DNA from: Candidatus Methanocomedens sp.
GTDB taxonomy: Archaea; Halobacteriota; Methanosarcinia; Methanosarcinales; Methanocomedenaceae
Assembly: GCA_009649835.1 (NCBI GenBank)
Contig: PYCK01000178.1
Span: 1-15,751 of the forward strand
Direction of reading: 5' to 3'
DNA length: 15,751 nucleotides
Numbering within the stretch: the first letter of the stretch is position 1; each line of letters begins with the position of its first letter. Under the pieces are notes generated by a model. It did no database searches and had not been told where the DNA came from. It was given only the letters and a program-made list of their open reading frames with translations. Below, piece after piece: positions 1 to 5,707 of the stretch. The position numbers were made by a program, and so were the translations under genes.

Positions 1-57
1 ATGAAAATTACATTTCCGATTTTGACAAAGAGGTGTGGCGCATTAGGGAGGGTAAAT

Positions 58-846
58 ATGACTACAAATAAAAAATTGCCCGACAATCAAATTACCGTAA
101 GTAAAAAACTGCAAATACGAAACAGCACAGTGGAATTTCTGATTTTCACAAAACAGAGCGATAAAAATACTATAGAAGTTCGCATTGAAGATGAAACGGT
201 ATGGCTTACTCAAAAGCTGATGAGCGTTTTGTTTGAAAAAGGTCGTAGTACTATAACAGAGCATTTACAAAACATCTTCGAAACAGGCGAATTAAAAGAG
301 ATTTCAGTATGTCGGGATTTCCGACATACTGCCGAAGATGGAAAAGAATATACTACGAAATTCTACAATCTTGATGCCATTATTGCCGTTGGATTTCGGG
401 TCAATTCACAACGTGCAACCCAATTCCGTCAATGGGCAATTAATATCTTGCGAGATTTTGCTATTCGCGGTTATGTGCTTGATAATGAACGGTTGAAAAA
501 CGGTTCTTTTTTCAATAAGGACTATTTCGACCATTTGCTCGCTGAAATCCGGGAAATCCGGGCAAGTGAGCGTCGCTTTTATCAGAAAATAACCGACATA
601 TATGCCACTGCTGTTGATTATAATGTTGAGAGTGAAATTACAAAAACATTCTTCGCGACAGTACAGAATAAATTACATTTTGCCACTCATGGGAACACTG
701 CCGCTGAACTGATAATGGAGCGGGCAAACAGTAATAATGGATACTTTTTAATTTCTTCTGGTCTTTTGAATTATAACGAACCGCAGATGAACGCAAATGA
801 ACGCAGATTTCGCATACAGTATCCGCGTTTATCTGCGGTTTTATAA
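58..846 (+). pseudogene. RhuM-family protein, 3' end replaced by a palindromic element
   Basis: The protein looks like the RhuM (virulence RhuM / Fic-associated) family: it has the WLTQKLMSVLFEKGRSTITEHL helix-turn-helix-like region, then FYNLDAIIAVGFRVNS, ATQFRQWA and a late HFATHGNTAAELIMERA block. Biochemical function is not settled in this family; members often sit in accessory regions. The start at 58 is preferred over the ATG at base 1 because GGGAGG lies 6 bases upstream of it. Family members as I know them run roughly 330 residues and continue after the AELI.ERA block; here identity stops there (about base 739) and the remaining 36 or so codons are encoded by an inverted-repeat element (740-875), giving a 262-residue product with a foreign tail. 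The lost C-terminus is not found downstream. It may still produce a shortened protein. Confidence 0.7.
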
Positions 847-875
847 TATTCACCAACACGAATTGAAACGGTCTC
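740..875 (+). mobile_element. Small palindromic element, copy A (MITE-like, right end uncertain)
   Basis: The left end (ACTTTTTAATTTCTTCTGG, 743-761) matches the terminus of the elements at 2823-2975 and 8571-8713. The centre is an imperfect hairpin with arms at 779-794 and 825-840 (AACCGCAGATGAACGC against GCGTTTATCTGCGGTT). The right end is tentatively GGTCTC at 870-875, by length and weak resemblance to the other copies. No target duplication is visible, so this copy is old or rearranged. It supplies the abnormal 3' end of the RhuM-like ORF. Confidence 0.5.
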
Positions 876-982
876 GTTTTAACGACCAGGCATGTATTCC
901 GAAAATTATATTTTACATATTTGCCTTTCAGTACCTAAATTTCATTTCGTTATGAACAGATGAGACCAATATTGGACGTTTA

Positions 983-1002
983 TTCCGGATTTATGTCCGG
1001 AA
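983..1002. promoter_or_regulatory. Perfect 7-bp inverted repeat upstream of the DUF1015 gene
   Basis: TTCCGGA (983-989) and TCCGGAA (996-1002) form a perfect inverted repeat with a 6-base spacer, ending 38 bases before the start codon at 1041. A second perfect palindrome, CCAATATTGG, lies at 966-975. Either could be an operator or a small hairpin in the leader; no regulator is identified. Confidence 0.3.
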
Positions 1003-1040
1003 CAACAGTACTTAACATATGATCACAAGGTGCCCCGAAC

Positions 1041-2333
1041 ATGGTTACAATAAAACCTTTCAAAACCACTTTTATAAATCCACAACTGTCACAGCGAAAC
1101 CGGCTGGTATGTCCGGTCTATGATACTATTGATGAGACCGAATATGCCAGGTATGGCAGTGAAGAGAATAATATTATTAATGTTACCACACGCAAGACCG
1201 GTGTTGACAGTGAAGAGTTCATCGCAAATGCAAAAAAATGCCTTGACCGTTTTTTTGATGAACATATACTTGTAGAACGTGCGGGACCTGCACTATACAT
1301 TTACGGCATCAGGTACACACTCCCTGAAAATATACTGGGCCAGATACCCGAAATAGCCAGGAGGAATATCTATTTTGCTTTCGGGTTGGTTGGCCTTGTA
1401 AAGGTGGAGGAGCTGGGCAGGGGTAGTATTGTTGGGCATGAGAGGATTTTTAAAAAACATACAATTGAACGCTATAACCTGATGAAGGCGTGCGGCATGA
1501 ACTTCTCACCCATAGTATCTGAATACAACATGCCCGGACATGAGATTAATAACATTCTCGAAGATTACCTGGGCTTTAAGCGACCAGACCTGGTCTTGAG
1601 GGAAGAACGCCCTCCCCTGGTGGACCTGGAACTGAAGGGCACCAGGCACCTGCTGTGGGAGATCACTGAAACTGAAATAATCGGGAAGATACAGCAACTG
1701 ATGAAAGATGAGAATGTCTTGATACTGGATGGGCATCACCGGTATAATGCAGCCAATGAACTTCGCATAAAGGATGGTGTGGACCATACTATGATGATGT
1801 TCATGGAAGGTGGGGACCGTGCCGTCTTGCTGCTGCCCTGGCACAGGGTGGTAAGGCAAATGGATGTCGGCAAGCTTGGGTTGCAGGTGGAGCGGTATTT
1901 TGAGACAATCTGGGAAGGGGAGCTGGGTGATGGATTCCATACTGCATTGCAGGATAGTGAAGGCAGGTATGACGTTCGGATTGGGCTGTATGATGGAAAG
2001 AAGTTCTCTGTACTCAGGGCAAATAAAGAGGATGTTAAGCGGCTTTCAGTGGAACTGGAGGAGAACGTGGGGCTGGACTATATCGTACTGAATGAATGGG
2101 TCATCGGGCCCTGTGTGGATAATGGCAATACAGATGATGTGGTCTTTGTGGATAGCATGGATGAGGCTGTTAACAAGGTTGATACCCAGGGATTTGATGC
2201 GGCTTTCCTGATACGGCCCCTTGCTATTGAAGATGTGGAGTACAAGGCTCATGTGGAGATGAAGAATTTTCCCCAGAAGTCTACATTGTTCCTGCCAAAG
2301 GTTGCTGAAGGGATAATGATGCGGCGGTTTTAG
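1041..2333 (+). CDS. DUF1015 family protein
   Basis: This is an intact 430-residue protein of the DUF1015 family, cytosolic and without membrane segments. Family marks seen are the N-terminal CPVYDTIDETEY (about 24-35), GHERIFKKHTIERYNLM (about 132-148) and the strongest one, ILDGHHRYNAA (about 228-238). DUF1015 proteins have no firmly established reaction; the conserved His pair and acidic residues suggest a catalytic or binding pocket, but that is inference. Start: ATG at 1041, with AAGGTG ending 8 bases upstream. It stands alone: about 195 bases separate it from the damaged RhuM gene, and it converges on the broken acylphosphatase-like gene, whose stop is 58 bases away. Family call is firm; function unknown. 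Confidence 0.85.
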   Translation: MVTIKPFKTTFINPQLSQRNRLVCPVYDTIDETEYARYGSEENNIINVTTRKTGVDSEEFIANAKKCLDRFFDEHILVERAGPALYIYGIRYTLPENILGQIPEIARRNIYFAFGLVGLVKVEELGRGSIVGHERIFKKHTIERYNLMKACGMNFSPIVSEYNMPGHEINNILEDYLGFKRPDLVLREERPPLVDLELKGTRHLLWEITETEIIGKIQQLMKDENVLILDGHHRYNAANELRIKDGVDHTMMMFMEGGDRAVLLLPWHRVVRQMDVGKLGLQVERYFETIWEGELGDGFHTALQDSEGRYDVRIGLYDGKKFSVLRANKEDVKRLSVELEENVGLDYIVLNEWVIGPCVDNGNTDDVVFVDSMDEAVNKVDTQGFDAAFLIRPLAIEDVEYKAHVEMKNFPQKSTLFLPKVAEGIMMRRF

Positions 2334-2391
2334 GGAGTAGGGGCAGATGCGGGTGTCGGGATTTTCGTCTTTGAATTGATGAGGGCAATAT

Positions 2392-2769
2392 TCAGAGCAT
2401 GATTTTTGCTTTTATTTGAGCAATATCATGTTCTATCATTATGATCCTCTCGTCGAAATGAGATTTGAAATCATCCCGGGTGGACCTGATTTCAGATGTT
2501 ATTTCTATCCTGTTTTGATCGATTTTGCCACCAAGATCATCTCCGAGACCATCGATTTTGGTACCAAGATCATAAAAACCGTTCTTTGACACATGAATGA
2601 GCTCTTTTAGCAAATCCGCCGCAGTGTCCAGTCTTTCATCAGTTTCCCCATCATCCACAAGCTTGTAGAATCTTTCATATTCCCTGGTCGGGGTGAAATA
2701 TTCTTTTTCAAGATCAGTGACGTTTATGAGGGTGTTTTTAATATTTACTGCCTGTATGAATCTCTCCAA
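2392..2769 (-). CDS. Residual 3' ORF of the interrupted acylphosphatase-like gene
   Basis: This is the part a gene caller would probably report: a 125-residue frame that can only begin at a TTG (2769). Its first residues (ERFIQAVNIKN) continue the acylphosphatase C-terminal strand-helix, and the last 60 are a polar helical tail. The frame is open further upstream to the element at 2823, so TTG is not a natural start. There is no convincing ribosome site. It is a fragment, not an independent gene. Confidence 0.4.
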   Translation of the reverse strand: MERFIQAVNIKNTLINVTDLEKEYFTPTREYERFYKLVDDGETDERLDTAADLLKELIHVSKNGFYDLGTKIDGLGDDLGGKIDQNRIEITSEIRSTRDDFKSHFDERIIMIEHDIAQIKAKIML

Positions 2770-2822
2770 ATCGGTCTCATCTCTTTTTGCTATAATTTTT
2801 ACTCGTTTGTCCGGGAGATTTG

Positions 2823-2975
2823 GAGACTTTTTATTATTTACTGGGACGATTCAGAAAACCGCAGAGAGCGCAGAGGCACGCAGAGAAAAACAACAAACCT
2901 CTGCGCCTCTCTGCGTCCTCTGCGGTGAATATTTTTTGCCACGATCCATTTTTCCAGAATAAATTAAAAAGTCAC
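2823..2975 (+). mobile_element. MITE copy B with TIRs and perfect 8-bp target duplication
   Basis: The ends are inverted repeats: left GAGACTTTTTATTATTT followed by CTGG, right (reverse complement) GTGACTTTTTAATTTATTCTGG. Directly flanking are identical 8-mers GAGATTTG at 2815-2822 and 2976-2983. The centre is a long imperfect hairpin (outer arms 2858-2866 and 2918-2926, ACCGCAGAG against CTCTGCGGT). No protein is encoded, so movement would require a transposase supplied in trans. It disrupts the acylphosphatase-like gene. The exact terminal base is ambiguous by one position. Confidence 0.85.
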
Positions 2976-3096
2976 GAGATTTGCCACATACCCTTTTATA
3001 TCTAGTGCTTTGGCTATGTCTACGATTTTTGCTCGGAATCCAGATTGCCGGACATCACCTGAGATATGGAGAATTGCTTTTTTCATTCAATAATTT

Positions 3097-3272
3097 CTTT
3101 GGTCTGAAGTGGACATAAAGGTTATTGATGAGGAGGCTTCAACAATTGCAAAGTTTCCTGGTGTCAGGACTAAGGGTGTAGTTTTCATTTTGCTAAATTG
3201 GTGAAAGATGGTTTGCCTGATAAAGGTGAATCGCCTGCAATATTCAAGCAGATGTATCCATTTCAAATCTAA
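3097..3272 (+). pseudogene. Frameshifted remnant of an unidentified ORF
   Basis: From about 3109 one frame reads VDIKVIDEEASTIAKFPGV and onward to about 3180; a different frame then reads HFAKLVKDGLPDKGESP and ends at PFQI with TAA at 3270-3272. A one-base deletion near 3181-3187 would join them into a plausible conserved-looking protein end. I do not recognise the family. The 3' end overlaps the left terminus of the inverted-repeat element at 3254-3388, which may have supplied the stop. Confidence 0.35.
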
Positions 3273-3388
3273 GGGTAATTTAAAAATTATTAGACAGGAT
3301 TGACAGGATCAACAGGATATACCGCAACGTCAATATCCTGTAAATCCTGTAAATCCGGTCAAAATACCATGCTTTTTGAAGTGGATAC
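3254..3388. mobile_element. Second small inverted-repeat element (ACAGGAT family)
   Basis: The outer 14-bp inverted repeats are GTATCCATTTCAAA (3254-3267) and the reverse complement of 3375-3388 (GTATCCACTTCAAA), with one mismatch. Inside lies an imperfect palindrome built from repeated ACAGGAT units: 3292-3320 against 3332-3360, the latter reading ATCCTGTAAATCCTGTAAAT. The size (135 bp) and lack of coding capacity fit a non-autonomous element. The termini differ from those of the GTGACTTTTTA family. No clear target duplication was found. Confidence 0.55.
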
Positions 3389-3483
3389 CTCTTCTCTGAT
3401 TTGTGTGAGTTAGTTTTTATGGAAATTAGATTGCCATTTTTGGTTGTAAAGATTTGGATACGTTCATGTGAAGTGCCAGTCGG

Positions 3484-3491
3484 AAATTATA
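3484..3491 (+). promoter_or_regulatory. Candidate TATA box for the C39-peptidase-like gene
   Basis: AATTATAT-type sequence lies about 27-34 bases before the ATG at 3518 and no Shine-Dalgarno motif precedes that ATG, which fits a leaderless archaeal transcript. The rest of 3389-3517 contains only AT-rich sequence with no other feature I can support. Confidence 0.3.
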
Positions 3492-3517
3492 TCTGACAAT
3501 AAAACGAAAATTGGATA

Positions 3518-3985
3518 ATGATTGTATCAGAAGTACCATACTACAAACAACAGGAATGGTATACCTGCGGTCCGGCGTGCCTTAGAATGCTGCTAAAATA
3601 CCTTGGCACTTCGGGACCATAAGAAGATGTAGCAAAGGGATGCGGAACAACCGAACTTGGCACAACTCCGTTGCAACTGGTAAAAGGTTCAAAGGTTTTT
3701 GGATTCGATGCAGATGCATTAAAACATGAAGACATCGATAATTTAAAATATACACTAAAAAACGGCAATCCAGTCATTGTACTGCTTGATCCTGGAATAC
3801 TATACGGAGGAATACAGGGTTTCGGTCATTTTGTAGTGATCACAGGATTCGATAACAACAATATCATCTATCATGATCCCGATATTCCAGATGGTCAAGA
3901 TGTAAAATGTAGTATTGAGAGATTTATGCAGGCATGGTCAGCTTTAAAATGCTGGGTAATCAAACTCCAGAAGGTGAAACAATGA
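3518..3985 (+). pseudogene. C39-like cysteine peptidase with in-frame TAA
   Basis: The frame from ATG 3518 reads MIVSEVPYYKQQEWYTCGPACLRMLL, meets TAA at 3620-3622, and continues in the same frame through EDVAKGCGTTELGTTPLQL, GFGHFVVITGF and YHDPD to a TGA at 3983-3985; about 155 residues if read through. The catalytic triad expected for the C39 family is visible: Cys in TCGPACL, His in GHFVVITG, Asp in HDPD. Such proteins resemble the bacteriocin-processing peptidase domain of ABC exporters, but here the domain stands alone. UAA is not a recoded codon in known archaea, so this is either a recent nonsense mutation or a base-call error; the rest of the frame is undamaged. An internal in-frame ATG at 3671 could give only a fragment lacking the Cys. 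Confidence 0.75.
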
Positions 3986-4305
3986 AGTCCAGGGAAATGT
4001 ATGAAACTGCTCAGGAGTACCTTATAGAAAATATGGGAAATCAGGTATCTGCCGGCGATGTGTATTACGACAACAGCACTAAAACATGGAATGTGAAGAT
4101 AATCTCCAAAACCCCACACGGCATATTGATAGTTGGAGAAATGCACCTCGACGATGAGAAAACGATTGTCTATGTAACACCAGGTGAGCAGGTGTTGAAA
4201 ATACTCAGATCGAAACTCAAGGAAGAGCGCGTACTGATCGATGTGCCGGCCGATGCACTGGCGCGGATCAAAGAGACTGTACCGGATGTAACTGTGTACG
4301 GGTGA
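3982..4305 (+). CDS. Small hypothetical protein coupled to the C39-like gene
   Basis: The ATG at 3982 overlaps the stop of the upstream peptidase-like gene (ATGA), and AAGGTG sits 6 bases before it, so I prefer this start to the ATG at 3934. The 107-residue product is soluble, without a signal peptide. It has a central stretch that looks like beta strands (DVYYDNSTKTWNVKIISKTP, then GILIVGEMHLD) and a C-terminal helix. I do not recognise the family. Tight coupling suggests it worked with the peptidase; with that gene interrupted by a stop codon, its translation may be reduced. Confidence 0.6.
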   Translation: MKSREMYETAQEYLIENMGNQVSAGDVYYDNSTKTWNVKIISKTPHGILIVGEMHLDDEKTIVYVTPGEQVLKILRSKLKEERVLIDVPADALARIKETVPDVTVYG

Positions 4306-4415
4306 CGGGGGGAGTTTACCCTACCCGCACGAAATGGCGAAGGGGCGTTAATAGGATGCTGGTTAGACGTTCAGGGAATGACGGAGAGGAATTCAAGGAT
4401 AGAAGACAGGTAAAC

Positions 4416-4422
4416 AAAAAAA
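4416..4422 (-). terminator. Candidate oligo-T terminator for the gfcR transcript
   Basis: Seven A on the given strand (seven T in the transcript) lie about 30 bases beyond the gfcR stop. Archaeal RNA polymerase often terminates at such U-runs. The convergent intergenic region also holds a 9-bp inverted repeat, GTTCAGGGA at 4369-4377 against TCCCTGAAC at 4440-4448. Confidence 0.35.
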
Positions 4423-4451
4423 GAATAATGCCCTAACTCTCCCTGAACCGC

Positions 4452-5066
4452 CTATTCGATCTTATCTACCCTTGATACCCTGAGCAGTGAACAAACAGGT
4501 ACACCTTCTATAGAATCAAATCCTTTCTTGTCTATCAGTACACCGATGGCAGTGGGGATGGCCTTTTTACTTTTCAGGATTGAAATTACTTCTTTAATGG
4601 TACTGCCGGTAGTGACAACATCATCCACAATAATGCACTTCTTTCCGGAAACACTGGAAAAGTTCTGCGACAGCATACCGCCTGAACCACCGGATGAATG
4701 CTTGCTTGACTGGAACACAGAGAGCTCGGCATCCAGTTCTTCTGCTATCAGGCTGGCTATGGGTACTCCGCTCAAGGCCACGCCCACCACAACCTCAATG
4801 TTATCACCTGGACTCTCAAGACATCCAAATACCAAATCGCATAGGGCACTGGACATTAATCCCAGTCGCCTGGAACTACGGCCTATGCTGCTCCAGTTCA
4901 CATAGATATCCTTGGGTGCCTGGGTGACATCCCCTTTTGGTGAATGTGCCAGCAGCCAGGTGGCAGTCTCCCTGGAAACATTAAGTTCATCTGCAATCTG
5001 TCCTTCTGCCAGTCCGCTCTGCTTAAGTTCTAAAGCTTCCTGGATCAAGTCTCTAATATTCTTCAT
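4452..5066 (-). CDS. gfcR: GfcR-like transcriptional regulator (HTH plus phosphoribosyltransferase domain)
   Basis: The 204-residue protein has an N-terminal helix-turn-helix (about 17-41, GQIADELNVSRETATWLL) and a type I phosphoribosyltransferase domain with the PRPP-binding loop IIVDDVVTTGSTIKEV (about 145-160) and a VGVALSGVPIA motif. This is the archaeal orotate-phosphoribosyltransferase-like family; the haloarchaeal member GfcR (formerly annotated PyrE2) activates glycolytic genes, and the exact role in methanogens is not established. It may sense a sugar phosphate or PRPP-like ligand rather than make OMP; that is family inference. A GAAGGT site precedes the ATG. It lies 62 bases downstream of nob1 on the same strand, a gap containing an AT-rich ATTTTATAT that could be its own promoter. 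Confidence 0.8.
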   Translation of the reverse strand: MKNIRDLIQEALELKQSGLAEGQIADELNVSRETATWLLAHSPKGDVTQAPKDIYVNWSSIGRSSRRLGLMSSALCDLVFGCLESPGDNIEVVVGVALSGVPIASLIAEELDAELSVFQSSKHSSGGSGGMLSQNFSSVSGKKCIIVDDVVTTGSTIKEVISILKSKKAIPTAIGVLIDKKGFDSIEGVPVCSLLRVSRVDKIE

Positions 5067-5128
5067 AACAATACCTTCATTTTATTCAGTCTGTAACAAT
5101 ATAAAATTAATCCTGGACGATCGATGCT

Positions 5129-5707
5129 TTACCCTTTCACCCGCCGCCGCCTGACCCCTGAACCGCAGATGGGACATTCAATAGCTGATTCGACCACATT
5201 ACCAGATACCATCGCTTTACCTGATTTCATCGCTTTACCAGATACCACTGCTTTACCTGATTTCATCGCTTTGCCAGATTCCACTACATTACCGCATCCT
5301 GTACACTTTAATTCCCACACAACCTTCTTCCTGATCCCTGACGTGGCAGCGGTCATATATTCAATTCCAAGGTTGGCAGCCACATTCTGTATAGCATAAT
5401 CATCAGTGACCAGGATCACCCCATACCCACTTTTCATCTCCAGGGCCTTTGCAAGGATATCCACATCAGTCACTGACAAGACACTTGCATCTCCCGTGGT
5501 AATTGCCGCTGATCTCACTTTTTCCCGGCAGGCACCATCCGGAAGCTCAACTCTTAGCCCTGCATCTTTTAGCAGGTCGAACCTCAGCCTTGATGTACTA
5601 TCCATGATCTCATCAACCACTGCCGGTACTGTAACAGTGGTCCCGTCCCTGAACTCCACCTGGGCTATGAAACCCGAGGTGTCGATAACATATACTTTAT
5701 CCTTCAT
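5129..5707 (-). CDS. nob1: Endoribonuclease Nob1 (PIN domain plus zinc ribbon) with expanded linker
   Basis: Nob1 cuts the 3' end of pre-16S rRNA during small-subunit maturation. The PIN domain occupies about 1-125, with acidic residues in YVIDTSGF (Asp9), VVDEIMD (33-36), SVTDVDILAKA (81-83) and VTDDYAI (102-103). The C-terminal zinc ribbon has CTGC (135-138) and CPIC (178-181). Between the two Cys pairs are six tandem six-residue units, GNVVES at both ends and GKA.(K/V)S between (139-174), far longer than the usual short knuckle. The protein is 192 residues. Its ATG overlaps the stop of the upstream membrane-protein gene (TGATG), so translation is probably coupled. Confidence 0.88.
   Translation of the reverse strand: MKDKVYVIDTSGFIAQVEFRDGTTVTVPAVVDEIMDSTSRLRFDLLKDAGLRVELPDGACREKVRSAAITTGDASVLSVTDVDILAKALEMKSGYGVILVTDDYAIQNVAANLGIEYMTAATSGIRKKVVWELKCTGCGNVVESGKAMKSGKAVVSGKAMKSGKAMVSGNVVESAIECPICGSGVRRRRVKG
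5185..5292 (-). repeat. Six 18-bp tandem repeats inside nob1
   Basis: Units begin at 5185, 5203, 5221, 5239, 5257 and 5275, for example CTGATTTCATCGCTTTAC and CAGATACCACTGCTTTAC. The two unit types alternate, so a 36-bp higher-order duplication is likely. The array stays in frame and separates the Cys pairs of the zinc ribbon. Confidence 0.9.

Larger units (their letters stand above)
2392..3086 (-). pseudogene. Acylphosphatase-like gene disrupted by a 153-bp MITE
   Basis: Reading from ATG at 3086 gives MKKAILHISGDVRQSGFR, then KGYVANL, and the frame then enters an inserted element and stops at 2964 after 40 residues. On the other side the frame resumes as NLPDKRVKIIAKRDETD and runs to the stop at 2392. 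Removing the element plus one 8-bp target duplication (161 bases) restores one 177-residue frame. The N-terminal half has the acylphosphatase layout (G.V...GFR and GYV.NLPD.RV.I), and the family's catalytic Arg (residue 18) and Asn (residue 36) are present. Acylphosphatases hydrolyse acyl-phosphates; archaeal relatives with long tails like this one are not well characterised. Residues about 118-177 are charged and predicted helical or coiled coil. The insertion sits just after the catalytic Asn, so the gene should be inactive. Confidence 0.85.

Noticed and set aside
855..885. AATTGAAACGGTCTCGTTTTAAC looked like part of a CRISPR repeat
   Set aside because: A single occurrence with no spaced copies; no cas genes in the window.
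1506..1940. 144-codon minus-strand open frame inside the DUF1015 gene
   Set aside because: Shadow of the well-supported plus-strand gene; no ribosome site, no family resemblance.
2842..2962. Plus-strand ORF containing the element at 2823-2975 as a real small gene
   Set aside because: The frame is produced by the palindromic repeat itself and has no ribosome site.
3620..3622. Possible stop-codon recoding in the C39-like gene
   Set aside because: The codon is TAA; archaeal pyrrolysine uses TAG and selenocysteine uses TGA with a SECIS element, and neither applies.
4369..4448. Inverted repeat GTTCAGGGA/TCCCTGAAC as a hairpin terminator
   Set aside because: The loop would be 62 bases, too long for a typical terminator hairpin; the oligo-T run alone is a better candidate.
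5160..5172. GAACCGCAGATGG resembles the palindromic core of the small elements
   Set aside because: It lies inside the nob1 coding sequence, encoding the CPICGSG region; there is no matching opposite arm and no element terminus.
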